The notes beneath the pieces are model-generated. The model had not been told where the DNA came from. It saw only the letters and a program-made list of their open reading frames with translations, and made no database searches. This document shows positions 1 through 8,161 of a stretch of DNA of 64,000 nt, piece after piece. A program made the translations under genes and the position numbers. Source of the DNA: Chlorogloeopsis sp. ULAP01 (GTDB lineage: Bacteria > Cyanobacteriota > Cyanobacteriia > Cyanobacteriales > Nostocaceae); assembly GCF_030381805.1 (NCBI RefSeq), contig NZ_JAUDRH010000005.1, forward strand, positions 186,001 to 250,000, given 5' to 3'. Each line of letters starts with the position of its first letter. The first letter of the stretch is position 1.

Positions 1-521
1 TCAACAAAGACTACAAAAACGAATTTAACGACCGACGGATTGTAATTGAAATAGTTGATGGTGTACCCAAAATAGTAGATCACTGGCAAGCCACCACAGA
101 ACCAGGCGCTCATTACACCTACAATCCAATGAATCCAGCTGGCGCTGCCAGAATTCAATTTGGACAATACAAAGCTTGGGCGATTGGATCTCATGGCAAC
201 GCAGATCGTCACGAAGCGTTAATACAGGTAATGCCAATTACCGTTTGCCGCGATTTCAACAAAGACTTTAAACGAAGTGGTGATAAACTTGATACTGGTC
301 TTTTCTTGATTAATCAACACTGGGGTTATGATGCTCCTAGTAATGATATTAAAAATGCCAGTGCCGGCTGCTTAGTGGGACGTATGCGCCAAGGACACCG
401 AGAGTTCATGGCAATAATTAAACAAGACCGACGCTACGTAGCTAACAATAACTATGTTTTCTATACTACTGTCATTCCTGGAGATGAATTAGTCAAAAAG
501 TTTCCAGCTACAGCCCGTTAA
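1..521 (+). CDS. C-terminal part of a cyanobacterial secreted/peptidoglycan-associated type protein (partial)
   Basis: The reading frame is open from the window edge (first whole codon at base 3) to TAA at 519-521, so the start lies outside the window. The visible part resembles the C-terminal domain of cyanobacterial proteins that often carry an N-terminal peptidoglycan-binding domain; that is recalled family knowledge, and the N-terminus is not visible here. A His in 'NQHWGYDAP' is followed about 16 residues later by 'SAGCLVGR'. This spacing resembles the His...S-x-G-C active site of YkuD L,D-transpeptidases, but the match is loose and the function is not established. The gene is followed by a palindromic repeat and then a convergent minus-strand signalling operon. 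Confidence 0.6.
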   Translation, partial: NKDYKNEFNDRRIVIEIVDGVPKIVDHWQATTEPGAHYTYNPMNPAGAARIQFGQYKAWAIGSHGNADRHEALIQVMPITVCRDFNKDFKRSGDKLDTGLFLINQHWGYDAPSNDIKNASAGCLVGRMRQGHREFMAIIKQDRRYVANNNYVFYTTVIPGDELVKKFPATAR

Positions 522-607
522 GTAAATTTATTTAAATTATTACTAATTCAGAATTCATAATTCAATTTGCAAATTGTGAATTACGAATTAAAAATATTTT
601 TAAATTC

Positions 608-702
608 ACATCAAAACTCCTACCAAAAGTCCACCAGCCAAGTCTACAAACTCTCGTTACCAGGTTCAACCTGGTATCGAGAACTAGAGCCGGAGGCTCT
701 TT
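608..702. repeat. Palindromic interspersed repeat between convergent genes
   Basis: Two hairpins lie close together: TACCAGGTT/AACCTGGTA (658-676) and AGAGCC/GGCTCT (686-700). They are preceded by a segment around 608-640 whose reverse complement partly recurs at 61764-61810. It lies between convergent genes and could also act as a transcription end. This is a cyanobacterial small-repeat type of sequence with no coding potential. Confidence 0.6.
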
Positions 703-719
703 ACAAATTAAAAATTTTT

Positions 720-1151
720 TTAAACAGTTGAAACCGATTCTGGAATAGATACTTCTAACTTTAAACAGTTTCCACCATTTACCTGCAACTGATACTCCAC
801 CTTGTCCATCAGCCGATGCATAATCAGCCAACCATAACCACCTTCTTGTTTATCTGTCGGATCGGGAGCCAAATAATCAGATAAATCGAAGCCTTCTCCG
901 CGATCCCAAATTTCTACAGCGATATCGCGCTCTTTAAGTTCCAAACGAATTAACACTGGTAAACAAGGCTGATCTTTATGGGCATGACGTACCACATTAG
1001 AATATGCTTCTACTAATGCCAACCTTAACCGACTCGATTGCCTCGGCCAATCAATAGATTCTTTGAGTTTAACTTCCAAGCATCCTAACAACCAGTTTTC
1101 TACGATGCTTAGAAACTTTAAATCACTTGGTACATTCAGCTCACTTTTCAT
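720..1151 (-). CDS. RsbW-like anti-sigma/serine kinase (HATPase_c)
   Basis: A 143-residue protein made of a single GHKL ATPase fold. The N box is EAYSNVVRH (residues 48-56, with the Mg-binding Asn at 52), the G1 box is DRGEGFD (83-89) and the G2 box is GGYGWL (104-109). Family members act as serine kinases or anti-sigma factors that phosphorylate STAS-domain antagonists in partner-switching systems. The gene starts three bases after the stop of the PP2C phosphatase gene (1155-2822), so the two are almost certainly co-transcribed and probably act on the same STAS protein. No STAS antagonist or sigma factor is encoded nearby, so the target is unknown. Confidence 0.88.
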   Translation of the reverse strand: MKSELNVPSDLKFLSIVENWLLGCLEVKLKESIDWPRQSSRLRLALVEAYSNVVRHAHKDQPCLPVLIRLELKERDIAVEIWDRGEGFDLSDYLAPDPTDKQEGGYGWLIMHRLMDKVEYQLQVNGGNCLKLEVSIPESVSTV

Positions 1152-1154
1152 TAC

Positions 1155-2822
1155 TTATAAAACCTCTAGTGAGAGTATAGTTTGATCGTCTTCTTGAATG
1201 TGGTTGTCGGCTTGGATGCGAGCTAGTAAACTGTTGAGAGAAAGTGGTTGGGTTTCCTGTTGCAAAAGTTGCCAAAGCCCCTCTAGATTCAGCATCGAGC
1301 GTTGACTTGGCTTGATACCATTGTTTAATTGTTCTAATGAATTTATATTTTTGAGAACAGTTGCTTCAGTAATACCATCACTGGTTAGTAATAGAGTTTC
1401 TCCAGAAGTGAGAAACAATTGCCCGAAGCCTGCTTGCCACTTAGGTAAAATTCCCAAAGGAATACCACGAATCTTGAGGTAATTAGGGTTTTGGGTTAAG
1501 GTTTTGCGAGACCATAGTAGAGGGTATATATGCCCAGCATTTGCATAAACTAATTCCCTAGTGACAGGAGTATATCGAGCTAGGAAGAGGGTAATAAAAT
1601 AATTGTTACTAATTAAATCTTCAGCTAGGGCATGGTTGAGATTTTCCATCACTGCATTCGGCATTGCTGGCGTTTGTTGAGATAATTCGCGGCGCAATAC
1701 CGAAATGACACTCGCCATAAATAAAGCAGCTGGCACACCTTTACCAGAAACATCACCCACTGCTATCCACAAATCACCTTGGGGGTGAACAAATACTTCA
1801 AAAAAATCTCCTCCCACTTCACGAGCGGGATAACAACAAGCTTGTACCTTTGCACCTTGAATCTCAGGTAAACTTTGACGCAGCAGGTTGTTTTGAATTT
1901 GACGAGCAACCTCCAACTCTGCCCGAATCTGTTCTTGTTTTTCCTGAAGCCTCTGGTAGAGTTTGGCTTGAGACAGAGCTAAAGCTGCTTGTTCGGCAAC
2001 TCCTGCTACAAGCTCAATATCTTCATCTTGCCAAGGGCGATCGCGTTCCCACTCAAACAGAGCAATCACTGCAAGTAGATGTTGCTGGTAAGTAAGTGGT
2101 ACTGCTAGCTGGTAACAAAGCCCATGTTCATGAGTAGATTGATTTTGTTGGTAATGATGGCTTTCTAGAACTTTTTCAATTAAATGATTAGAACTGAGCG
2201 AGTTACATAAAGGAGTTTTGGAACTAAGATAAGAAAACTCAGCAGATGTCAGACAATTATTTTCTATTGGCCTAAGTAAACAATAGCTAGTTTCAAAAGT
2301 TTGGCCAATGATAGCAACAATCTTTTGCAGCATACTGGAGTAGTCTAATGACTCTTGAATTGCTGTTGTCACTGCATTAAATAAAGATTCTCGCCGCAAA
2401 GCACGACTTAACTCTTGAGTGCGTTTTTTGACTACGCGATATGTATCTACTGCTTGCTGAACAATTATCCGTAACTGCTCTGGTTTCCAAGGTTTGGTGA
2501 TATATTTGAAAACTTGACCAGAATTAATCGCATCTACCAAATCTTCAACATCGGTAAATCCCGTTAGTAAAATGCGAATCGTATCAGGAAAGCGCTCCAC
2601 TGTCAGCCTCAAAAACTCTGTACCATTCATGTTTGGCATTCTTTGGTCAGAGATGATTATGGCCATTTCGCCTTCTTGATTTAGAATTTCAAAAGCACTC
2701 AGAGCATTACTTGCTTTATATACTTGAAAATCTCGTCTAAAAGTGCGGTAGAGCAACTCTAAGTTATCCGGCTCGTCATCTACCACCATAAGTTTAAGTT
2801 TTGCTACATCTGTCTCGGTCAT
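1155..2822 (-). CDS. Response regulator with GAF and PP2C (RsbU/SpoIIE-type) phosphatase domains
   Basis: A 555-residue protein. An N-terminal receiver domain (about residues 9-125) has the acidic pair VVDDE and the phospho-acceptor Asp59 in SDQRMPNMNG. A GAF-like region covers about 150-290, followed by a short coiled coil. The C-terminal SpoIIE/PP2C domain (about 325-555) keeps the metal-binding motifs VGGDFFE, GDVSGKGVPAALFMA and LLLTSDGITEA. The family dephosphorylates STAS-domain anti-anti-sigma proteins. Pairing with the downstream RsbW-like kinase suggests a phosphorylation-controlled partner switch. The signal and the cognate histidine kinase are not visible in the window. Confidence 0.92.
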   Translation of the reverse strand: MTETDVAKLKLMVVDDEPDNLELLYRTFRRDFQVYKASNALSAFEILNQEGEMAIIISDQRMPNMNGTEFLRLTVERFPDTIRILLTGFTDVEDLVDAINSGQVFKYITKPWKPEQLRIIVQQAVDTYRVVKKRTQELSRALRRESLFNAVTTAIQESLDYSSMLQKIVAIIGQTFETSYCLLRPIENNCLTSAEFSYLSSKTPLCNSLSSNHLIEKVLESHHYQQNQSTHEHGLCYQLAVPLTYQQHLLAVIALFEWERDRPWQDEDIELVAGVAEQAALALSQAKLYQRLQEKQEQIRAELEVARQIQNNLLRQSLPEIQGAKVQACCYPAREVGGDFFEVFVHPQGDLWIAVGDVSGKGVPAALFMASVISVLRRELSQQTPAMPNAVMENLNHALAEDLISNNYFITLFLARYTPVTRELVYANAGHIYPLLWSRKTLTQNPNYLKIRGIPLGILPKWQAGFGQLFLTSGETLLLTSDGITEATVLKNINSLEQLNNGIKPSQRSMLNLEGLWQLLQQETQPLSLNSLLARIQADNHIQEDDQTILSLEVL

Positions 2823-3004
2823 AGGTGGCTTTCATTTCCGGATACTTAAATAGCAAATTTGTGTAATTTAAATTACATTTGACCATCAATAAACAGCTAG
2901 ATAGATCTAATTCAAAATAACCGATTCTTTTTTAACACATATTTTGCTTACAGTGATAAATTTACGTATATTTTCCTCAACAGTGACCACACCATAAATC
3001 CAAT

Positions 3005-3736
3005 CTATCCAACTAATCCAGAGCGCAATGCCCGGACTGCTGCTTGAGTACGATCATCGGCACATAGCTTGTTTAAAATATTACGAACATGAGTTTTGAC
3101 TGTGCCAACTGTGATGTAAAGCCTTTCCGCAATTACAGCGTTGCTGCAACCTTCAACAATCAATTGCAATACTTCTAATTCCCTTTCTGTAAGAGTATAG
3201 GGATCGATCATCTCTTCATTATTTTCTACTGCTTCCGAACTTGGAGCAGTCGTTGTTGTGGTTTTAGAATCTGTTGCTAATACTTCTGGCTTGTGTTGAT
3301 TTTGTCGAGCCTGTTGCAAAACAATGCGAGCGATCGCTGGATCGATCCAGGCATTACCGTTGTAAGTTACGCGCACAGCTTCCAGCAAATTATCAAACTT
3401 GATATCTTTCATGCAGTAAGAATCTGCACCGGCAGCAAAAGCTGCTAGTACTGCCTCTTTATTATCTCGTAGCGTCAAAATCAAAACCTTCGTTGATGAT
3501 TCTTCCCCTGTCAGGAAAGATTTTACCTCTCGCGTCAGTTCTATACCATCTTTATCTGGTAAACCAATATCTATAATTGCAATGTCAGGTTGTAACATTT
3601 TTAACAACCTAAGCCCATCCGCAGCGTTGGCAGCTTCTCCTACAACTTCAATTTCATCCTTTTGCTGTAGTGCTGTTCTAATACCTACACGAGTAAGGTC
3701 ATGGTCTTCAATTAGTGCCACACGAATTTTGCTCAT
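3005..3736 (-). CDS. NarL/FixJ-family response regulator
   Basis: A 243-residue protein with an N-terminal receiver domain (acidic pair EDHD at 10-13, phospho-acceptor Asp56 in IIDIGLPDKDG) and a C-terminal LuxR-type helix-turn-helix (about 176-243; TERELEVLQLIVEGCSN ... VGTVKTHVRNIL). The linker of about 35 residues between them is Ser/Thr-rich and low in complexity, longer than usual for this family. It lies upstream of the PP2C/kinase pair on the same strand but about 180 bases away, so it need not be in the same operon. The target genes are unknown. Confidence 0.92.
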   Translation of the reverse strand: MSKIRVALIEDHDLTRVGIRTALQQKDEIEVVGEAANAADGLRLLKMLQPDIAIIDIGLPDKDGIELTREVKSFLTGEESSTKVLILTLRDNKEAVLAAFAAGADSYCMKDIKFDNLLEAVRVTYNGNAWIDPAIARIVLQQARQNQHKPEVLATDSKTTTTTAPSSEAVENNEEMIDPYTLTERELEVLQLIVEGCSNAVIAERLYITVGTVKTHVRNILNKLCADDRTQAAVRALRSGLVG

Positions 3737-4334
3737 TGTTTATTTCTGCCCGTCGTACTCTTCACTGTAAAATTGAGTTTACTAAAAAGTTTTAGGATGT
3801 GTAGTTTAAAGATATTGGGTTCTTTGTAAAAAAGATATAGGGGGTGTTTGAGAAATAACATCATCCTTGGTCTTACTGTCAGTGATAGAGATCACTGTCC
3901 GAGTATGATTTTTTATCTACACAATGCCCCATATCAATAGATTTATTCTGCGTTTTATGAAATTAATGAACTCACAATGCAAAATAACATAAGCTCTATC
4001 CAATATACTGCTGGGCAGGGGATAGTAAATAGATCCTGCTTTCTATATACTTTGACGCCTTATGCCCTCTATCCTTTTTGAATACTTTATATTTTAATCT
4101 GAATATGTTTACTAATTCTTTGTGTTTTTTTTAACTAAAAAATGTTTAATATTTTCAGTATACTGAAGCAATAATCTATTTATAATCTATGTTCAACATA
4201 GACAGCTTATAGATTTATGCATTTTTATAGAGTATTTTTTTATGCTAGAATTTAAATAAATAAGATTATTTAAAAAAATTTGTTAAACTATCGTTCAATA
4301 AACTTTATGGTGTGAGGCTACTAAAGAATAGGCT
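3737..4334. other. Intergenic region, AT-rich, with one short inverted repeat
   Basis: The region between the divergent regulator and the glycosyltransferase has no convincing gene. It holds an exact inverted repeat CAGTGAT-AGAG-ATCACTG (3880-3897) in the upstream region of the NarL-type regulator gene, which could be an operator. The rest (about 4080-4330) is very AT-rich. Confidence 0.6.
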
Positions 4335-5090
4335 ATGTCTAAACCGCCTAAAGTATTTTCAGTGTTAGGGCTACCAGTTCATGTCATGACTGATTATCCA
4401 GGCTGGCTGCTAGAACGCCTGCAAAAAGGAATGGGAACTCATGTAGTAACCCTGAATGCAGAAATGACTATGCAGGCAGAGCAAAATCCATCCCTAGCTC
4501 AAGCAATCAAAAACGCGGAGCTAGTAATTCCAGATGGAGCAGGGGTAGTTCTATTTTTGCAGTGGCTGCGGCGGCAACAAGTGCAACGCACTCCAGGAAT
4601 TGAACTTGCAGAAACGTTACTGCGAGAAATTGGAAAACAACGAACAGATGCAAAAGTATTTTTCTATGGTGGAGCACCTGGAGTAGCTGCCAAGGCAGCA
4701 GAGTATTGGCAGGCTCAAATCCCTAGCTTATTTGTAGCAGGTACTCATTCAGGTTTCCATTCTCAGGTAGAAGTCGAACAATTGCGACAAACTCTTTTCC
4801 AAATTCAACCACAAGTGATTTTTGTGGGCTTGGGTGTGCCACGTCAAGAATTATGGATCGCCGAGAACCGTCATTTGTGTCCCCAGGCAATTTGGGTAGG
4901 AGTTGGTGGTAGTTTTGATATTTGGTCTGGTACAAAAAATCGTGCTCCAGCTTGGTTGGGAAATAATCATTTGGAATGGTTGTATCGTCTGTATAAAGAG
5001 CCTTGGCGCTGGCGGCGGATGTTAGCTTTACCCAAGTTTGCTCTGAAATCTTTAGTTTATGGTCTGACAGCAAAAGAAGTAATCAGCTAA
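4335..5090 (+). CDS. WecG/TagA/CpsF-family glycosyltransferase
   Basis: A 251-residue GT26-family protein. Family hallmarks are visible: LNAEM (about 35-39), the catalytic-type segment ELVIPDGAGVV, GAPGVAAKAAEYW, the VGLGVPRQELWIAEN block and the C-terminal GVGGSFDIWSG ... RAPAWLGNNHLEWLYRLYKEP. Members transfer UDP-linked N-acetylmannosamine or N-acetylmannosaminuronic acid onto lipid-linked intermediates of surface polysaccharides. The substrate here is not known. It is a single gene with its own apparent terminator just downstream (5132-5152). Confidence 0.92.
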   Translation: MSKPPKVFSVLGLPVHVMTDYPGWLLERLQKGMGTHVVTLNAEMTMQAEQNPSLAQAIKNAELVIPDGAGVVLFLQWLRRQQVQRTPGIELAETLLREIGKQRTDAKVFFYGGAPGVAAKAAEYWQAQIPSLFVAGTHSGFHSQVEVEQLRQTLFQIQPQVIFVGLGVPRQELWIAENRHLCPQAIWVGVGGSFDIWSGTKNRAPAWLGNNHLEWLYRLYKEPWRWRRMLALPKFALKSLVYGLTAKEVIS

Positions 5091-5131
5091 CAACTACCCT
5101 GAACACTTTAAAACCGATTAATCTTTGAGAT

Positions 5132-5152
5132 GCGTTAAGTATACCTTAACGC
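5132..5152 (+). terminator. Putative intrinsic terminator of the TagA-like gene
   Basis: A perfect 8-bp stem GCGTTAAG / CTTAACGC with a 5-base loop starts 41 bases after the stop codon. It is followed by ACCATTTTG, a short and weak T tract, so termination is likely but not certain. Confidence 0.5.
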
Positions 5153-5189
5153 ACCATTTTGCTCTAAATGATCTCTTTCTTTACCTTTC

Positions 5190-5309
5190 ATATCAAATCC
5201 GAATCGAATACCCCCTTTTACCATACACCCTGGAAGCCTGTGGCTATACAAACCAAACCCACCTATGCGGGCTATACAAAAAAAGGGATTGAAAAACTGG
5301 ATTTGGTAT
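5190..5309. repeat. MITE-like element with imperfect terminal inverted repeats
   Basis: The left end reads ATATCAAATCC ... CCCCCTTTT and the right end AAAAGGGATT ... GGATTTGGTAT. Reverse-complemented, the right end begins ATACCAAATCC, giving imperfect inverted ends around about 120 bp without coding capacity. It lies in the 371-base spacer between the TagA-like and FtsE-like genes. No target duplication is clear. Confidence 0.5.
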
Positions 5310-5461
5310 ATACATAAAATCTACGAGTAATTATAAATCTGGCATAGAAAATACCCACCGCTAAATTTTGTAAACAATTTTGAGTATGAAGTAAAATTCC
5401 TGGTTTGTAATTGGGAATCCTTATTTTGTAACTAATTTCAGGGTACGAGGAAATATCAGCA

Positions 5462-6208
5462 ATGCCAGCAGTAGAATCAAAGGCAGCGACTGAAAAATCT
5501 GTTCATCTTCAAGACAGTGACACTCAACAGCCCAGTAATAGCGCTGCGGCAATGGTGCAATTGCGTTCTGTTACCAAAACATATTCCCAGGGAAATAGTG
5601 TCCTCTTAAATGTGAATTTGTACCTCAAATCGGGAGAATTTTTGTTTATTACAGGGGCAAGTGGTTCTGGTAAATCTACGCTCTTGAAACTGCTCTACGG
5701 ACAGGAGATACCAACACAAGGAGAAGTAATAGTTGATCAATGTAATACCAAGGTTTTGCGAGGCGATCGCTTATCATTATTGCGACGACGCATCGGCATT
5801 GTCTTTCAAGATTACAAATTAATTCCTCAGAGGACAGTCGCAGAAAATGTAATTGTCGTATTGCAAGCACAAGGATACACTCGCAAAGAAATTCAACGGC
5901 GTTTAGAACCAACTTTGAAGTTAGTAGGTTTGCTGAATAAAGCTAATTGCTTCCCCGATCAACTTTCTGGAGGAGAACAACAGCGAGTAGGCATAGCAAG
6001 AGCGATCATTGGGACACCACCACTGATTTTAGCTGATGAACCAACAGGGAATCTCGATCCTGATAATTCCTGGCAAGTGATGCAAATTTTCCAAAAGTTG
6101 AACGCCTTCGGAGCAACTGTAATTGTTACAACTCACGATGAACACTTAGTGCGGCGTTGCAATCATCATGTCATACAAGTCCGAAATGGACAGTTACATC
6201 AGATATAG
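5462..6208 (+). CDS. ftsE: FtsE-like ABC transporter ATP-binding protein
   Basis: A 248-residue ABC ATPase with Walker A GASGSGKST (65-73), the Q-loop region VFQDYKLIPQRTV, signature LSGGEQQRVGIARAI, Walker B LILADEPTGNLD and the switch His in VTTHDE. The pattern and the short Q-loop region match FtsE, which with the membrane protein FtsX regulates septal or lateral wall hydrolases. No ftsX lies next to it, and the first 30 or so residues are a low-complexity extension before the ABC core. A LolD/MacB-type ATPase is the main alternative. HIP1 sites occur in the gene. Confidence 0.8.
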   Translation: MPAVESKAATEKSVHLQDSDTQQPSNSAAAMVQLRSVTKTYSQGNSVLLNVNLYLKSGEFLFITGASGSGKSTLLKLLYGQEIPTQGEVIVDQCNTKVLRGDRLSLLRRRIGIVFQDYKLIPQRTVAENVIVVLQAQGYTRKEIQRRLEPTLKLVGLLNKANCFPDQLSGGEQQRVGIARAIIGTPPLILADEPTGNLDPDNSWQVMQIFQKLNAFGATVIVTTHDEHLVRRCNHHVIQVRNGQLHQI

Positions 6209-6232
6209 TCAAGAGTAATTAGTCATTGTATC

Positions 6233-6301
6233 GATAGGGGCGGGTTTGATTGATGATCTTTGGGTTGAAACAGACAATTTATCTTTTAAACCCATCCGTA
6301 C
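6233..6301. repeat. REP-like 68-bp palindromic element, copy A
   Basis: The left arm TAGGGGCGGGTTTG and right arm AAACCCATCCGTAC flank an inner segment that matches, in reverse complement, the inside of the copy at 8078-8144. It belongs to the same family as 23142-23209 and 23602-23669. It lies just downstream of the FtsE-like gene. Confidence 0.75.
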
Positions 6302-6309
6302 AGTAGTTA

Positions 6310-6337
6310 GTATAGACGCGATTAATCGCGTCTATAC
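6310..6337. repeat. Perfect 28-bp palindrome (GACGCGATTAATCGCGTC family)
   Basis: The half-site GTATAGACGCGATT is followed by its exact reverse complement. Related, less perfect copies lie at 15699-15728 and 59316-59343. It sits between convergent genes and may also act as a bidirectional terminator. Confidence 0.75.
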
Positions 6338-6351
6338 AATTGTTCTCACAC

Positions 6352-7119
6352 TTAACAACTAACGCGACTCTTACTTTTAGTTTTGGTTGGTATTTTAATT
6401 GCAGTTGCAGCTGGTGAAAGGATTTGTAGTTGTTCTAAAGCTTGCAAACTCTGAAAAACTGCCTCTCTAATTGCTGGTTCTTCTTCCTGACGCAGAAGAA
6501 GTTGTAAGCATTCGGCAATGTTTTGCTGTTCACAGAAGTCAACGCGTTTACGAGTGGACAATTTAGTAATCTGACGTACTGCCACTAGACGCTTGAGCGG
6601 ATCTTTTTCTGTTAAGTTTTCTACTAACCGATCTAATTGATTTTCCTCTTGAAAACCATAGAAGTTAACTATCTGCCACACCACCAAAATTAGAGTGAAT
6701 AGTGTCCCTAAACCTTGCACAATCAAACCAGTAGCAATCCAAGGACTGTTGGCATCAAACCAGATGGCAGTTGCCATGTACGTGCTAATGCAAGCCATTC
6801 CACCACAGGAGACTGCGATCGCTAACCTATGACTGGGACTATTTAAAAATTTCCGAATCTCAGACCAGCGCAACTGCCAGTTCCAACCCTGGATCGAATA
6901 AGTTAATATCATTATCCCAATACCTACACTGCTAGCTAATAGCAGCTTCCAATTCCACAACAGCATAGCGATCGCTATTGTCAGGAATCCAAGCACGCCT
7001 CCTGGTCCTTGAAAGCGTTTTAGAGCTATATTTTTTGTGGCTCTTAACTTGAACTCCGGAAGCTTCCCGTTAAAAATTTGGTCAATTACTTGCTGCCAAG
7101 AAGACGAAGCCTGTGCCAC
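6352..7119 (-). CDS. Armadillo-type fold membrane protein (cyanobacterial)
   Basis: No enzyme motif is recognisable. The open frame extends to a TTG at 7197, but a GTG at 7119 (protein start VAQASSSWQQ) fits better with my recollection of cyanobacterial homologues, so 255 residues is the preferred reading. An N-terminal soluble segment precedes about four hydrophobic stretches (VLGFLTIAIAMLLW, LLASSVGIGIMILTY, LAIAVSCGGMACISTY, IATGLIVQGLGTLFTLILV). The C-terminal roughly 85 residues form helical repeats of armadillo/HEAT type ('DPLKRLVAVRQI', 'EPAIREAVFQSL'). Such proteins are predicted membrane scaffolds of unknown function. Confidence 0.7.
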   Translation of the reverse strand: MAQASSSWQQVIDQIFNGKLPEFKLRATKNIALKRFQGPGGVLGFLTIAIAMLLWNWKLLLASSVGIGIMILTYSIQGWNWQLRWSEIRKFLNSPSHRLAIAVSCGGMACISTYMATAIWFDANSPWIATGLIVQGLGTLFTLILVVWQIVNFYGFQEENQLDRLVENLTEKDPLKRLVAVRQITKLSTRKRVDFCEQQNIAECLQLLLRQEEEPAIREAVFQSLQALEQLQILSPAATAIKIPTKTKSKSRVSC

Positions 7120-7197
7120 GGTATTTACCCACTTGATTGTAAATTTATTATTTGTAGTATTTTTTACATCTATTGATAGATGTAATCGATTTAGCAA

Positions 7198-7740
7198 TAG
7201 CCTCTACCTAGAATACATGAGCTAGAGGATGTGCCACAGATTTTATCACTGAGTTTTTCAACTTTTAAGTTTAAACAGAAATTAAGCTCATTTCGTTCCT
7301 AGCTTGAAAGAGGCAGTCCCAATGAAACAGGTTTCACAAGCCTTGATGAAAAACCTCACCCCGTCCTGTCGGACACCCCTCTCCTTGCTAAGGAGAGGGG
7401 CAGGGGGTGAGGTGACTTTCAAGTCAGAGGGCAGAAGGGAACCCACCCTTATTCATAGTGGGATTGTGACAAGGAAGATTTATACATCGCTGCAAGCAGT
7501 GCCAGTATAATTGTTGTTCAAACTGGGCTTTAAACCCAGAACCAAAGTATTAATTAGTACTTTCAACCTTCTGCTTCTGCCACGGCAGGTGCTACAAGGG
7601 AGCGGAGCCTCCAAGGGCGCACTGCCTCCTCGACCCTCTGCCTTTCCTTGTAAAAAAGTGAATTTCTGTCTGTTGAGATAGGTAGGAAGACAGAAAGCGT
7701 GGGAAAGTAGGGAGGAATAACAGGACAAGGGGAGAGAACA
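7198..7740. other. Non-coding region with a 61-bp hairpin repeat
   Basis: No credible gene is present. The main structure is an inverted repeat at 7353-7413, whose outer arms are ACCTCACCCC / GGGGTGAGGT and whose inner stem is CCCCTCTCCTT-GCT-AAGGAGAGGGG. This is an interspersed repeat type common between cyanobacterial genes. Open frames across it are low-complexity and repeat-driven. Confidence 0.65.
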
Positions 7741-8077
7741 ACTAACTACTGTGCGGGAGGCAGCGCGCCCTTGCGGAGCCAGTGCGGTGGTGAGCCAGCG
7801 CGCCCTAGCGGCTACCCGCAGGGTAGCCGCTTCGCGTCTAGTGCCGACTTGTAGCGACTGGCGAAAGGGTTCCCCGGCATAAAGGAGCCAGTGCGGTGAA
7901 GCAGCCCCCGTCTTGGCGGTTCCCGGCGATGGGGGACTGCTGTACGCCCTTGGCGTTCCCTTTGGGTACCCGGAGGGTGGACGGGTTCCCCGGCATAAAG
8001 CACCTGGCGTCGGGTTAAGCGCGTTGAAGCACCTGGCGTCACCTGGCGTCGGGTTAAGCGCGTCGAGTGCGACTGCC
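7741..8077. repeat. G+C-rich mosaic of short direct and inverted repeats
   Basis: About 340 bases that are clearly richer in G+C than the surroundings. GGGTTCCCCGGCATAAAG occurs twice (7867-7884, 7983-8000) and ACCTGGCGTCGGGTTAAGCG twice (8002-8021, 8041-8060). GCGGCTACCC/GGGTAGCCGC forms a hairpin near 7808-7831, and CCAGTGCGGTG recurs. Open frames through it are translations of the repeats rather than genes. Similar words (GACTGGCG, GAGCCAG, GCGCCCTTG) reappear at 57121-57260. Confidence 0.7.
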
Positions 8078-8144
8078 GTGCGGGTTTAGCAGACAATTTC
8101 TCGGTTTTAAACTAAAGATCATCAGTAAAACCCGCCCCTACCGA
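8078..8144. repeat. REP-like palindromic element, copy B
   Basis: The left arm GTGCGGGTTTAGC and right arm GTAAAACCCGCCCCTAC enclose a core (CAGACAATTTCTCGGTTTTA ...) that aligns with the cores of copies A, C and D. It lies 17 bases before the alpha/beta hydrolase start, so it would be part of that gene's leader. Confidence 0.75.
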
Positions 8145-8161
8145 CAAATGACCTATGACTA

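Noticed and set aside
4723..5073. A 116-codon minus-strand frame inside the TagA-like gene
   Set aside because: Shadow of a well-conserved glycosyltransferase on the other strand.
7304..8096. Several open frames of 68-94 codons across the repeat region
   Set aside because: They are translations of hairpin and direct repeats (low-complexity, Arg/Pro-rich) with no family resemblance or ribosome-binding sites.
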